Positions 40,735 through 49,756 are shown, counted from the first letter of the stretch. The stretch is 64,000 bases of DNA from Desulfovibrio sp. (GCA_022839785.1 JALHJW010000012.1:1-64000), one strand, 5' to 3'. Made by a program: numbers and translations. Notes: generated from the letters alone by a model not told the origin.

Positions 40735-41742
40735 ATGGCCCTGCGCACCTTCGTCTTCCTTCCCCCGGTTAAACGGCCCACCGGCGGCGTGGCCGTGCTG
40801 CGTTCCATCGCCGACGTGCTCGCCTCCGGCGGCCGCCAGGCCTTTCTCGTGCCGCGCGAGGCCGGGCAGGCCTACCTCGACGGCGCGGCCGCGCCGGTCA
40901 CGCCCTGGGAGGAGCTGCGCCTCGCGCCCGGCGACGTCTGGCTCGTGCCCGAGGGCTGGCCCAACGCCCTGCTGCCCGGCCTGAAGGCCCGGGCGCGCTG
41001 CCTGGTCTACGTGCAGAACTGGGCCTATCTCTTCTCCGGCCTGCCCGCGGGCGCGGACTGGCGCGGACTGTCCGCCTCCTTCCTGGCGGTCTCCGATCCC
41101 GTGCGGCAGTTCGTCCGCCAGACCCTGGGCGCTGACGCCCGGGTGCTCCGGCCCGGCATAGACCTCTCCCGCTTCGCCGCCCCGGCGGCCAAACCGGACG
41201 GCCCGCTGCGCATCGCCTTCATGCCGCGCAAGAACAAGGCCCTGGCCGAGCAGATCAGGGCCGCCTTCGACGCCGTGCGCGCCTCGGCGGGGCGGCGTCC
41301 GGCCCTCTGGCTGGCGGTGGAGGACATGACCCAGGCCGAGGTGGCCGCGGCCCTGGCCTCGGCCCACGTCTTCCTGGCCACGGGCTTTCCCGAGGGCTGC
41401 CCCCTGCCGCCCCTGGAGGCCATGGCCTCGGGCTGTCTGTGCGTCGGTTTCGGCGGATACGGCGGGTACGACTACATGCGCCAGGCCGGGGACTTCGCCG
41501 GGGCCTTCACGCCCTGGTTCCCCCTGCGCGACGCGCCCTGGAAGGGCAACGGCCTGTGGTGCGCGGACGCGGACGTGCCCGCGGCGGTGAACGCCCTGGA
41601 GCAGGCGGCCTCGTGGCGGGAGTCGGGCGACGCGCGCCTCGCCGCCGCCCTAGACGCGGCCCGGACCACGGCCCGGGCCTACGCGGCCGAAGAGCACGCC
41701 GCAGCCGTGCGGCGCATCTGGGACGAACTGGAGCAGGGCTGA
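40735..41742 (+). CDS. Glycosyltransferase (GT-B fold)
   Basis: A 335-residue putative glycosyltransferase. N-terminal region: RTFVFLPPVKRPTGGVAVLRSIADVLA; C-terminal donor-binding region: FPEGCPLPPLEAMASGCLCVGFGGYGGYDYM, the GT4-like E-x-x-x-x-x-x-E motif. A VLRPGIDLSRF segment corresponds to the usual PNGID turn. Ribosome site weak. It follows another transferase gene on the same strand, and its 3' end converges with the receiver gene. Confidence 0.75.
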   Translation: MALRTFVFLPPVKRPTGGVAVLRSIADVLASGGRQAFLVPREAGQAYLDGAAAPVTPWEELRLAPGDVWLVPEGWPNALLPGLKARARCLVYVQNWAYLFSGLPAGADWRGLSASFLAVSDPVRQFVRQTLGADARVLRPGIDLSRFAAPAAKPDGPLRIAFMPRKNKALAEQIRAAFDAVRASAGRRPALWLAVEDMTQAEVAAALASAHVFLATGFPEGCPLPPLEAMASGCLCVGFGGYGGYDYMRQAGDFAGAFTPWFPLRDAPWKGNGLWCADADVPAAVNALEQAASWRESGDARLAAALDAARTTARAYAAEEHAAAVRRIWDELEQG

Positions 41743-41751
41743 CCCTCCCGG

Positions 41752-42219
41752 TCAGCCGGACAGGGCGCAGCCGCGCTCGGCCAGCATCCCCACGACCATG
41801 CCCATGATGTCCTCGGGTCTGTAGGGCTTGGCGATGCAGGCGTCGCACCCCGCCGCCCGGAACCGGACGATATCCTCCTGACCCACGCGGCCGGTCTGGA
41901 CCAGCACCGGCACCTGCCGCTGCGGATGGGCCGGGGCGCGCAGCCGCGTGAGCAGCTCCAGCCCGTCCATGCCCGGCAGCACGATGTCGAGGATCACCAG
42001 GTCGAAACGCTCGGCAGCGAGCAGCCGCCACGCTTCGGTGCCGCTGGAGGCGAGCCGCACGTCCGCGCCCAGCTTCTGCAGATAGACCTGCAGCACGAAT
42101 CCGTTGGCCGCGTCGTCCTCGGCCACCAACACCCGCACCCCGTCGCCCCCCGAAGGGCGCAAAACAGCCGGGGAGTCGGCCGCGGCGTCTCCCGACGCCT
42201 CCGCCTGTCCTTTGCGCAT
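41752..42219 (-). CDS. Single-domain response regulator
   Basis: A 155-residue CheY-like receiver with a 28-residue N-terminal tail and no output domain. Acidic pocket AEDD (33-36), phosphorylation site Asp78 in VILDIVLPGMDG, the conserved Thr109 and Lys131 in AKPYRPED. It must act through protein contact or as part of a phosphorelay; no histidine kinase is adjacent. The ATG follows GTGGGGGAC, and a good sigma-70 promoter lies about 100 bases upstream. Confidence 0.9.
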   Translation of the reverse strand: MRKGQAEASGDAAADSPAVLRPSGGDGVRVLVAEDDAANGFVLQVYLQKLGADVRLASSGTEAWRLLAAERFDLVILDIVLPGMDGLELLTRLRAPAHPQRQVPVLVQTGRVGQEDIVRFRAAGCDACIAKPYRPEDIMGMVVGMLAERGCALSG

Positions 42220-42320
42220 GTGTCCCCCACGACCCCGGCCGCCAGGAAACCTCCGTTTCCGCGCACGGCAGGGGAAGCGCCCGGCCCTCCCCCAGCCGTG
42301 CGCTATTGAATGAACAGTTA

Positions 42321-42348
42321 ACTATCAATAAAAAATAGCATTTGTCAA
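42321..42348 (-). promoter_or_regulatory. Sigma-70 promoter for the response regulator
   Basis: Minus strand: a perfect TTGACA (42348-42343), 16-base AT-rich spacer, GATAGT (42326-42321, 4 of 6 matches). The surrounding 42300-42385 is strikingly AT-rich for this genome. The transcript would have a leader of about 95 bases. A plus-strand promoter for TatD may overlap (TATAAT at 42360-42365, without a good -35). Confidence 0.55.
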
Positions 42349-42478
42349 TGTATTCAAGTTATAATGGATAATTTTGAAAACAGTTTCCGCGGACATGCTC
42401 CGGCCTGCTGGGGGCGGCGGCAAAAATCCCTTTCCTCCCTTTGCCGCATGGGCTACGCAGTCCCCGCAAGGAGCGCCC

Positions 42479-43312
42479 ATGTCCAAGAAGAAAGCCGTCC
42501 GCCGCGATCCCGCCGAACTCTGCCTGCCCCTCGCAGGCGTGGACTCCCACGCCCACCTGGACATGCCGGACGCCTTCGGGGACGACCTGCCCCAGACCCT
42601 GGAGCGCGCCCGGGCAGCGGGCGTGGCCCGCATCGGCAACGTCTTCCTGGGTCCCGGGGCCTACCGCGCCAACCGCCGGCTCTTCGCGGACCGGCCCGAG
42701 GTCTTCTTCCTCCTCGGCGTGCACCCCAACGACGCCGACGCCTGGGACCAGACGGCCCTGGACGACATGCGCGACGCCTTCGCCGCCGACCCGCGCCTGC
42801 GCGCCGTGGGCGAGATCGGCCTGGACCTCTACTGGGACCGCGTGCCCGAGGCCGCGCAGCGCGACGCCTTCGTCGCCCAGCTCCACCTGGCGCGGGACCT
42901 CGGCCTGCCCGCCGTGATCCACAGCCGCGACGCCTTCGCCCCCACCCTGGACGTGCTGCGGGCCGAAGGCTTCGCGAACGCGCCCGTGCTCTGGCACTGC
43001 TTCGGCGGCGACACCGCCCAGGCCCGCGCCATCCTCGACAACGGCTGGCATCTCTCCATCCCCGGCCCCGTGACCTACAGGAAGAACCAGGGGCTGCGCG
43101 ACGCCGTGGCCTTCGCCGGGCTGGACCGCACCCTCATCGAGACCGACTGCCCCTACCTCTCGCCCGAGCCCTGGCGCGGCGCGCGCAACGAACCCTCCCT
43201 CCTGCCCTTCACCGCCGCGGCCGTGGCCGAGACCCTGGGGCTGCCCCTGGAAGAGGTCTGGCGGACCACCGGCCGCAACGCCCTGGCATTCTTCGGACTG
43301 GAGCAGGGATAA
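42479..43312 (+). CDS. TatD-family metal-dependent hydrolase
   Basis: A 277-residue TIM-barrel nuclease/hydrolase of the TatD/YcfH family. Metal-ligand motifs in order: DSHAHLDM (about 22-29), GEIGLDLYWD with the conserved Glu, VIHSRDA, LWHCFGG and IETDCPYLSPEP. Family members are 3'-5' DNA exonucleases or D-aminoacyl-tRNA deacylases. The ATG at 42479 has AAGGAG 7 bases before it; an earlier in-frame ATG was not chosen because it lacks a ribosome site. Confidence 0.9.
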   Translation: MSKKKAVRRDPAELCLPLAGVDSHAHLDMPDAFGDDLPQTLERARAAGVARIGNVFLGPGAYRANRRLFADRPEVFFLLGVHPNDADAWDQTALDDMRDAFAADPRLRAVGEIGLDLYWDRVPEAAQRDAFVAQLHLARDLGLPAVIHSRDAFAPTLDVLRAEGFANAPVLWHCFGGDTAQARAILDNGWHLSIPGPVTYRKNQGLRDAVAFAGLDRTLIETDCPYLSPEPWRGARNEPSLLPFTAAAVAETLGLPLEEVWRTTGRNALAFFGLEQG

Positions 43313-43316
43313 AGAG

Positions 43317-43341
43317 GCCTCGGCGGCCGGGGGGCCGAGGC
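43317..43341. terminator. Hairpin between converging genes
   Basis: GCCTCGGC (43317-43324) pairs with GCCGAGGC (43334-43341), between the TatD stop and the converging transglutaminase stop. No T-run. Confidence 0.4.
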
Positions 43342-43439
43342 TCCCCGGTCCCCCCGCCTTGCGGGCGGGATGGCCCGGCCGTGCGGCACCGCGCGCGGCT
43401 CCCCCGTGCGGGAAGACCGCGAACGCGCGCCCCGCGGCC

Positions 43440-45332
43440 CTAGTTCGCGGCCAGGGGCGCGGTCCTGCCGTGGACCTTGTAGGTGAACTCGAAGCCCAAG
43501 GCGCCGGACCAGGGCGCGGCGGGGCCGTCCAGGGCCATGCGCCAGCGCGTGCCGAAGGCCGGGCCGACGGGCCTGCCGTAGGTGTAGAACCAGTTCACGA
43601 CCGGGCTGCCGGACCAGCCCAGGGCGAGCCACCAGACGCCGGGCTCCAGGCGGACGCCGTCCGGGTGCGTCTGACCGGTGAAGTCGAACTCCTGCCAGCG
43701 GTAGCCCGGGCGTTCGGAGAGCTGACCCGCGTCCACCAGCGCCGAGACGGCGGCGACCTCTCCGGGCGCGCCGCCGGCGTCGCGGCAGAGTTCCAGCCAG
43801 AGCGCGCCCTCGCCGCCGAAGCGGTGCAGGCCGAGGGCCGCGGCCGAGAGAAGCATGGGCTCCGGGGCGACAAAGGCCTGGGCGAACTGGCGCTGCCGGG
43901 TGGTGACGTATTCCGCGCTCTCCACCAGGAAGTCGCGGCGGGCCTCGGTTGCGCCGCCGCCCAGGTCGCGCAGCGCGGCATGGGCCGCGAAATCCACGTC
44001 CAGGGGAAACTCGACGTTGCCGAAGGACAGGACCGCCGGGAGGCCCGGGCGCGGGACCGGCCGGGGCGCGGCCGGGGCGGGCCGGGACGGTTGTATGGAC
44101 AGGGGCGGCGGCTGGACCTTGGGCTGCGGCGGCTGGACCTTGGGCAGGGGCTTTCCGGTTCCGGGCCCGGGCTCGGGGGGCGGCGCGGGCGTCTTCGGGG
44201 GCGCGGGCGGGGGAGCGGGCGCGGGTTCCGGCCCGGGTTCCGGGAGCGCGGCCAGGGAGGAGGCCACGCGCGGCTGCAGCACGAGCTGCTCGCCCTCGGC
44301 CTGCATGGACAGCCCGGCCAGCCGCACCTGGTCGCGCGAGAACTCGCTGCTCAGGCTCGTGCGGATGGAGGGCGGGCGGCTCTGCGCGGGCCTGCGCCAG
44401 ACCAGACGGCCGTCCGTGCGCGTCTCCTCGTTGTCCAGGCCGGATTCCAGGCGGATGAAGCGCGAGGCCACGAAGAAGGATGTCTTTTGCGGATCGAAGG
44501 GCACCCAGCCGAGGTCCGGAAACCAGACCTCGATCCAGGAGTGGGGGCCGTCCGCAAACTTCATGGTGTAGACGCCGCGCGGCCAGGGCACGTCGAAGGG
44601 CCGCGAGAGGGTGAAGCCGTTGACGATGCGGGTCGGGATGCGCAGGGCGCGCAGCAGGGCCGCGGCCAGGTGGGAGTAGTTCTGGCAGTTGCCCGTGCCG
44701 GTGCGCAGGGAAAAGAGGGCGTCGTAGGCCGGGGGCGGGTTGACGTAGCGCAGGGCCGAGGCGGTGTGGACGATCACCCGGCGCACGGCCTCGGCCTGGC
44801 TCTGCGCGCCCCGCGCCAGGTCGGCGGCCAGGGCCCTGATCTCGCCCGCCTCGGACTGCACGTCGGGCGTGGCCCGCAGGTAGCGCGCCGCCTCGGCGGA
44901 CGGCGGCGAGGGGGGGAAGGGGGCGTCGGTGCGCACGGTGGCGAGGCCGATGCCCGTGGCCACGGTGAAGGAGGCGCGCATGCGCACCTCGCCCGGCGGA
45001 TTGCGCCAGGTGGCGGTGATGACCGCGTTGCCCCTGGGGTCGATGACCCGCTCGTGGGACTCGGGCAGGGGGTCGAATTCCAGCACGTGGTCGGACACGG
45101 ACTGGCGGAAGGTGGCCGAGGAGAAGGAGGCGGGCACGATGAAGTCGGCCTTGAGCAGCCCGGCCGGATCGGGGAAGGTGACGTGCTGCTCGTAGCTGAC
45201 GCGGACCTCGGAATCCATGGCCCCCTCGACCAGAAGCACGCCCGCCGCGGCCGGAAAGGAAAGAAGCGGCGCGGCGCAGAGGCAGAGGAGGAGGAGTCCG
45301 GCCCGGACGGCAGGCGGTGGAACGTGCTGCAT
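43440..45332 (-). CDS. Exported transglutaminase-domain protein
   Basis: A 630-residue protein with a signal peptide (about 9-28, ending PAAAG). Residues 30-170 form an N-terminal beta domain. The transglutaminase-like core carries Cys216 (GTGNCQNYSHLAAALLRA), His264 (GPHSWIEVWFPDLGW) and an Asp near 280 (PFDP), a complete catalytic triad. A Pro-rich linker of about 80 residues (365-445) leads to a C-terminal domain of about 190 residues resembling a secreted beta-sandwich. It likely acts on proteins or peptides outside the cytoplasm. The ATG has an AGGAAAAG site; an in-frame upstream start is antisense to the GAF gene's 5' region and was rejected. Confidence 0.87.
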   Translation of the reverse strand: MQHVPPPAVRAGLLLLCLCAAPLLSFPAAAGVLLVEGAMDSEVRVSYEQHVTFPDPAGLLKADFIVPASFSSATFRQSVSDHVLEFDPLPESHERVIDPRGNAVITATWRNPPGEVRMRASFTVATGIGLATVRTDAPFPPSPPSAEAARYLRATPDVQSEAGEIRALAADLARGAQSQAEAVRRVIVHTASALRYVNPPPAYDALFSLRTGTGNCQNYSHLAAALLRALRIPTRIVNGFTLSRPFDVPWPRGVYTMKFADGPHSWIEVWFPDLGWVPFDPQKTSFFVASRFIRLESGLDNEETRTDGRLVWRRPAQSRPPSIRTSLSSEFSRDQVRLAGLSMQAEGEQLVLQPRVASSLAALPEPGPEPAPAPPPAPPKTPAPPPEPGPGTGKPLPKVQPPQPKVQPPPLSIQPSRPAPAAPRPVPRPGLPAVLSFGNVEFPLDVDFAAHAALRDLGGGATEARRDFLVESAEYVTTRQRQFAQAFVAPEPMLLSAAALGLHRFGGEGALWLELCRDAGGAPGEVAAVSALVDAGQLSERPGYRWQEFDFTGQTHPDGVRLEPGVWWLALGWSGSPVVNWFYTYGRPVGPAFGTRWRMALDGPAAPWSGALGFEFTYKVHGRTAPLAAN

Positions 45333-45424
45333 CTTTTCCTGGTCCGTTGCGTTTTTTTCCCGTCGTGATAAGCCATTGGCAGCCGGAGCGGGCACTGTCA
45401 ACGTCCGCGCGGCAGCGAGAGTAC

Positions 45425-46648
45425 ATGACGCAGGACACTCCCCCCGCCTGCGACGGATACGTCGCCCGCATCCTGTCCACCATCGAGGAGCTGAACCGCC
45501 TCAAGGACGTGGACGCCATCCTCGACAAGACCCTGGCCGCGGCCCGCGCCCTGGCCGACGCCGAGGCGGGCTCCATCTTCCTGGTCGAGGACGGCCGCCT
45601 GGCCTTCCGCTACGTGCACAACGACGTCCTCTTCGGCGGGGACGGGGTCTCCCCGGCCGTGTACAAGAGCTTCACCCTGCCCATCGACGAGACCTCCATC
45701 GTGGGCTACGCGGCCCAGACAGGAAAGCCCCTGGTCATCGACGACGCCTACGCCCTCCCCGACTCCCTGCCCTACCGCTTCAACAAGAGCTTCGACGAAT
45801 CCACGGGCTTCCGCACCCGCTCCATCCTCACCCTGCCGCTCAAGACCTTCGACGCCCGGCTCGTGGGCGTGATGCAGATCATCAACGCGCGCGGCCCGGA
45901 CGGCGCGTCCGGCCCCTTCGACCAGGAGCACCGCACCTACATCCCGCTCTTCGCGCAGAACGCGGCCGTGGCCATCGAGCGCGGCCGCATGACCCGCGAG
46001 CTGATCCTGCGCATGATGCGCATGGCCGAACTGCGCGACCCCACGGAGACCGGGGCGCACGTCCAGCGCGTGGGGGCCTTCGCAGCCGAGATATACCACC
46101 GCTGGGCCATGGACCGGGGGCTGCCGCCCGAGGAGATCAGGCGCTTCAAGGACCTGCTGCGCATCGCGGCCATGCTGCACGACGTGGGCAAGGTCGGCGT
46201 CTCGGATACCATCATCAAGAAGCCCTCCCGCCTTTCGGACGACGAGTTCATGCTCATGAAGCGGCACACCGTCTACGGCGCGCGGCTCTTCGCCGACTGC
46301 CACAGCGACCTGGACGAGCTGTGCCGGGACATCGCGCTCCGGCACCACGAGCAGTGGGCGGGCGGCGGCTACCCCGGCCGCCTGGACGTCCTTTCGGACG
46401 AGCACGGGCCGGGCCTGCCCATGAAGGGCCACGAGATCCCCCTGGCCGCGCGCATCACCTCCCTGGCCGACGTCTACGACGCCCTGGCCAGCCCCCGCTC
46501 CTACAAGGAGCCCTGGCCCGAGGAGCGCGTCCTGGAATTCATCCGCGAGAAGTCCGGGGTCCAGTTCGACCCCGAGGTCGTGGAGGCCTTCTTCAAGGTC
46601 CACGACGTGCTCCTGGCCATCCGCGAACGCTTCGCCGAGACCGGCTAA
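45425..46648 (+). CDS. GAF and HD-GYP domain protein
   Basis: A 407-residue soluble phosphodiesterase. The GAF domain (about 20-180) contains EAGSIFLVEDGRLAFRYVHND and RSILTLPLK...GVMQIINA. The HD-GYP domain (about 205-395) carries PTETGAHVQRV, AMLHDVGKVGVSD with the HD pair and HHEQWAGGGYPGRL with GYP, so it probably breaks down cyclic di-GMP under control of a GAF ligand. The ATG at 45425 follows GCGAGAG; an earlier in-frame codon overlaps the divergent transglutaminase 5' end and is less likely. Confidence 0.88.
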   Translation: MTQDTPPACDGYVARILSTIEELNRLKDVDAILDKTLAAARALADAEAGSIFLVEDGRLAFRYVHNDVLFGGDGVSPAVYKSFTLPIDETSIVGYAAQTGKPLVIDDAYALPDSLPYRFNKSFDESTGFRTRSILTLPLKTFDARLVGVMQIINARGPDGASGPFDQEHRTYIPLFAQNAAVAIERGRMTRELILRMMRMAELRDPTETGAHVQRVGAFAAEIYHRWAMDRGLPPEEIRRFKDLLRIAAMLHDVGKVGVSDTIIKKPSRLSDDEFMLMKRHTVYGARLFADCHSDLDELCRDIALRHHEQWAGGGYPGRLDVLSDEHGPGLPMKGHEIPLAARITSLADVYDALASPRSYKEPWPEERVLEFIREKSGVQFDPEVVEAFFKVHDVLLAIRERFAETG

Positions 46649-46734
46649 GCGCCTCCGCCGCCTCGCCCGGCAGGACTTGCCGGGCATGATCCCTGCATGC
46701 TCCGTGCCCGAAGGGGCAAGGAGGAACACACCGC

Positions 46735-47274
46735 ATGACCATCGACGCGATTTCTGGCGCTTCGGCCGCGTCCGGCCTGGCGGACGTCTTCGGCGCTGCG
46801 GCCGCCGTCCCGGCGCGGGGCGTGCTTCCGGAACTGCAGGGGGGGCTGGCCGTCGGCGCGGCGGGCGGCCCGGCCCAGGGGACCGCCCAGGGTTCGACGC
46901 AGGACGAGGAGGAGGCCGAGGCCGCGCGGCTGCTCGCCCGGCGCGAGGAGCAGATGTCCTTCCTGCGCACCTACATCGAGACCTACGGCGCGCCCGAGGA
47001 GAAGGAGCGCATCCAGGAGGAGGAGCCGGAAGGCGACGAGGACGAGAAGAAGCGCCTGCTCCGCGCCGCCAAGCGCTCCCAGGTGATCGAGGACCCGGAG
47101 GAGCCGGGCGCGATGAAGGTCGTGGTCTGGCAGAAGGGCCGCGACGGGACCTACCACGTCAGCCGCGTGCACGAATTCGACGACGGCCGGGGCACGGACG
47201 CGGACGAGACCAGGGAGCGGCGCGCGACGGGCGACGACGAGCCGCGCGCCGCCCGCGTCTCGCGCACGGTCTAG
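46735..47274 (+). CDS. Hypothetical charged protein
   Basis: A 179-residue protein that I do not recognise. Residues 1-60 are Ala/Gly-rich and low-complexity, without a signal peptide; residues 60-125 are very rich in Glu, Lys and Arg and should be helical (RREEQMSFLRTYIETYGAPEEKERIQEEE); the middle has a short VVVWQKGRDGTYHVSRV strand pair; the C-terminus is Arg/Asp-rich. A GCAAGGAGG site 12 bases before the ATG supports translation. It lies between the GAF-HD-GYP gene and a lipoprotein gene. Confidence 0.6.
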   Translation: MTIDAISGASAASGLADVFGAAAAVPARGVLPELQGGLAVGAAGGPAQGTAQGSTQDEEEAEAARLLARREEQMSFLRTYIETYGAPEEKERIQEEEPEGDEDEKKRLLRAAKRSQVIEDPEEPGAMKVVVWQKGRDGTYHVSRVHEFDDGRGTDADETRERRATGDDEPRAARVSRTV

Positions 47275-47364
47275 GCCGCCCGCTTGCCGCGACCGCCGGG
47301 CCGCGCTATGGAGCAGGGACAGGGAACCGTGTCCGGCCAGCGCCGGACCCGTAAGGAGGCCGCC

Positions 47365-48093
47365 ATGTCCCGCACCGCCCGTTCTTCCGTCCGCAGCCGT
47401 GCGGCGTCCCCTGCCGCCGGGCTTTGGGCCTGCGCCGTCTGCGCCCTGCTGCTCGGCCTCGCCGGGTGCGCGGCCCGGGGCTTCGACGTGCAGCCCGAGC
47501 GGCTGCGCCTGGACGAACACGACCTGCACGTGGACGTCATCCTGCCCAAAAGCGGCGTGCCGTCCGTGGACGCGGCCCTGCGCGCCACAGCGGACGAACT
47601 GGTGGCCCAGGCCCGGGCCGCGGAGATTCCGCCGGGCACGCCCTGGACGCGCGAGGTCTTCGGGGACTACGAGTCCTTCCGCGCGGGCCGGGGCGTGTGG
47701 AGCTTCCTGCTGTCCTACGGACTGTTCACGGGCGGGGCCCACCCCATCCCGGTGGTCGAGACCCTGGTCTTCGACCTGGCCACGGGCAGGCGGCTCGTCT
47801 TCGCCGACGTCTTCAGGGACGATCAGGCCGCGCTGGACACCCTGGCCTCCTACGTCGCGGCCGACCTGCTGAACCGCCAGGGGCTGGACGCGGACTGGGT
47901 CTCCGGGGCCTTCGCCGACCCGCTGCGGGCCCTCGCGCGCTTCGTGCTGCGCGAGTCAGGCCCCGTCTTCGTCTTCCCGCCCTATGAGGTCGCGCCCTAC
48001 GCCTGGGGCACCATCACCGTGCCCCTGCCCTGGGCCGCTGTCCGGGATGCGCTGCGGCCGGAGTTCACGGTGCTGCATCCGGGACAGGAGTAG
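47365..48093 (+). CDS. DUF3298-type lipoprotein
   Basis: A 242-residue exported lipoprotein: signal with hydrophobic core and lipobox LLLGLAGC (Cys at about 33), so it is lipid-anchored. The mature part matches the DUF3298/PdaC-like pattern found in peptidoglycan deacetylase companions and RsiV: DVILPKSGVPSVDAALRA, then GVWSFLLSYGLFTGGAHPIPVVETLVFDLATGRRL and FVFPPYEVAPYAWG. Binding to cell-wall or lysozyme-like ligands is known for relatives; here it is inference. GTAAGGAGG precedes the ATG. A strong bidirectional terminator follows. Confidence 0.78.
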   Translation: MSRTARSSVRSRAASPAAGLWACAVCALLLGLAGCAARGFDVQPERLRLDEHDLHVDVILPKSGVPSVDAALRATADELVAQARAAEIPPGTPWTREVFGDYESFRAGRGVWSFLLSYGLFTGGAHPIPVVETLVFDLATGRRLVFADVFRDDQAALDTLASYVAADLLNRQGLDADWVSGAFADPLRALARFVLRESGPVFVFPPYEVAPYAWGTITVPLPWAAVRDALRPEFTVLHPGQE

Positions 48094-48125
48094 CGGGAAC
48101 GCACCCACCGGACGGGCGCGGATGC

Positions 48126-48161
48126 GAAAAGGGCGCGCGGCATCTGCCGCGCGCCCTTTTC
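48126..48161. terminator. Bidirectional Rho-independent terminator
   Basis: A perfect 16-bp stem (48126-48141 with 48146-48161) whose outer ends are GAAAA and TTTTC, closing an ATCT loop. It separates the lipoprotein gene from the converging phoU end and can stop transcription from either side. Confidence 0.85.
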
Positions 48162-48188
48162 GTGTCGTCTCGGGCGGGGTGTCTTTCG

Positions 48189-48231
48189 GCGGGACGTCTA
48201 CGCGGGGGACGTCTACGCGGGGGGCGTCTAC
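48189..48231. repeat. 15-bp tandem repeat at the phoU stop codon
   Basis: Three imperfect 15-base units of the form GCGGGGGACGTCTAC (plus strand) lie end to end; the last reaches into the phoU stop. Because 15 is a multiple of three, each unit repeats the TAG stop in the phoU frame, giving three in-frame stop codons. Confidence 0.75.
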
Positions 48232-48890
48232 GGCCGGCAGGTCTGCCGGATGTCCACGCCCTTGATCATGAAGATCACGTTCTCGGCGATGTTGGTGCAC
48301 TGGTCGCCCACGCGCTCCAGGCAGCGGGCCATGATGATCAGGTGCACGGCGCGCTCCACGGCGCGGCTCTCCTGGATCATGAAGTCCACGTAGTGCTTGA
48401 GGATCTTCATGTTCAGGGTGTCGGCCCGGCTGTCCATGTCGCAGACCTGCAGGGCCATGTCCGCGTCGTCGCTGTTGAAGGAGCCCACGCAGCGGCGCAG
48501 CATGTCCTGCACGTGCAGGGCCAGCTCCTCCATCAGGGGGTTGTGCGGCAGGGCCGGGCGCTGCGAGAGCAGGATGACCCGCTCCGCGATGTTCACGGCC
48601 TGGTCGCCGATGCGCTCCAGGTTGGCCGCCATCTGGCCCACGCCCAGGATGAAGCGCAGGTCCCTGGCCACGGGCTGCTCGCGCGCCAGGATGGAGAGCA
48701 CGGACTCGTCGATGGCGCAGTGCAGGCGGTTGATCTCGGTGTCGCCGTCGAGCACGGTCTCGGCCAGCCCACCGTCGCGCTCCAGAGCCGACTTCAGGGC
48801 CTGGCTCAGGGCCTTTTCCGTGAGCGAACCCATTTCCAGCGCCTTGAGCCGGAGGTTGCCCAGCTCCTTTTCCAGATGCAGTCGTTCCAT
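48228..48890 (-). CDS. phoU: PhoU, phosphate uptake regulator
   Basis: A 220-residue all-helical protein with the two PhoU repeats, each with the metal-binding E/D-x-x-x-D-type helix: ANLERIGDQAVNIAERVI (about 110-127) and MARCLERVGDQCTNIAENVIFM (about 188-209). PhoU links the Pst transporter to the PhoR/PhoB system and keeps the Pho regulon off when phosphate is plentiful. It follows pstB by 14 bases and carries a GGAG site. Longer in-frame starts run back through pstB and are not real. Confidence 0.95.
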   Translation of the reverse strand: MERLHLEKELGNLRLKALEMGSLTEKALSQALKSALERDGGLAETVLDGDTEINRLHCAIDESVLSILAREQPVARDLRFILGVGQMAANLERIGDQAVNIAERVILLSQRPALPHNPLMEELALHVQDMLRRCVGSFNSDDADMALQVCDMDSRADTLNMKILKHYVDFMIQESRAVERAVHLIIMARCLERVGDQCTNIAENVIFMIKGVDIRQTCRP

Positions 48891-48904
48891 CCGTATCTCC
48901 GCGA

Positions 48905-49666
48905 TCAGCCGAAGCGGCCGGTGATGTAGTCCTCGGTCTGCTTGTTCCGGGGACGGGTGAAGAGCGTTTCGGTCTTGTCCGTCTCGATGAGCCGCCCCAT
49001 GTAGAAGAAGGCCGTCATGTCCGAGACGCGCGCCGCCTGCTGCATGGAGTGGGTCACGATGATGATGGTGTAGGTCGCCTTGAGTTCGAAGATCAGCTCC
49101 TCGATCTTCTGCGTGGCGATGGGGTCCAGGGCCGAGCAGGGCTCGTCCATGAGCAGGATCTCCGGCTCCACGGCCATGGCGCGGGCGATGCACAGGCGCT
49201 GCTGCTGGCCGCCGGACAGGCCCAGGGCCGACTGGTGCAGCCGGTCCTTGACCTCCTCCCACAGGGCCGCGCTCTTCAGGCTCGTCTCCACGCGCTCGGC
49301 GATGTAGTTCTTGTCCTTGATGCCGTTGACGCGCAGCCCGTAGGCCACGTTCTCGAAGACGGACTTGGGAAAGGGGTTGGGCTTCTGGAAGACCATGCCC
49401 ACGCGCCGCCGCAGCTCCACCACGTCGAGCTTGGCGTCGTACACGTTCTCGCCGTCCAGGGTCAGGGCGCCCTCCACCCGGGTGCCCGGGATGAGGTCGT
49501 TCATGCGGTTGAGGCAGCGGATGAACGTGCTCTTGCCGCACCCCGAGGGGCCGATGAGGGACGTGACCTGGCCCTCAAGGAAAAGCAGGCTGACGTCTTC
49601 GAGCGCCCGGAAGGAACCGTAGTAGAAATTCAGGTTCCGGGCTTCCATCTTCACGGTTTGGGACAT
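48905..49666 (-). CDS. pstB: PstB, phosphate ABC transporter ATPase
   Basis: A 253-residue ATP-binding subunit of the high-affinity phosphate transporter. Walker A is GPSGCGKST (39-47); QKPNPFP is the Q-loop stretch diagnostic for PstB; the signature is LSGGQQQR, Walker B ILLMDEPCSALDP and the H-loop VTHS. It follows phoB by 90 bases. The pstS, pstC and pstA genes for the rest of the transporter are not in this window, so they must lie elsewhere. GGGAG precedes the ATG. Confidence 0.95.
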   Translation of the reverse strand: MSQTVKMEARNLNFYYGSFRALEDVSLLFLEGQVTSLIGPSGCGKSTFIRCLNRMNDLIPGTRVEGALTLDGENVYDAKLDVVELRRRVGMVFQKPNPFPKSVFENVAYGLRVNGIKDKNYIAERVETSLKSAALWEEVKDRLHQSALGLSGGQQQRLCIARAMAVEPEILLMDEPCSALDPIATQKIEELIFELKATYTIIIVTHSMQQAARVSDMTAFFYMGRLIETDKTETLFTRPRNKQTEDYITGRFG

Positions 49667-49756
49667 TGCCACTCCCGGGGGCCGTCCGGCTCCCCTCGCC
49701 ACGCGGATCGCGCGCGGTTTTCCGTGCGCCGCGGGGCCGCGCCCCGCCGGGCCGGA

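Noticed and set aside
48189..48231. Tandem repeat considered as a CRISPR array
   Set aside because: Units are contiguous 15-mers without spacers; it is a simple tandem repeat.
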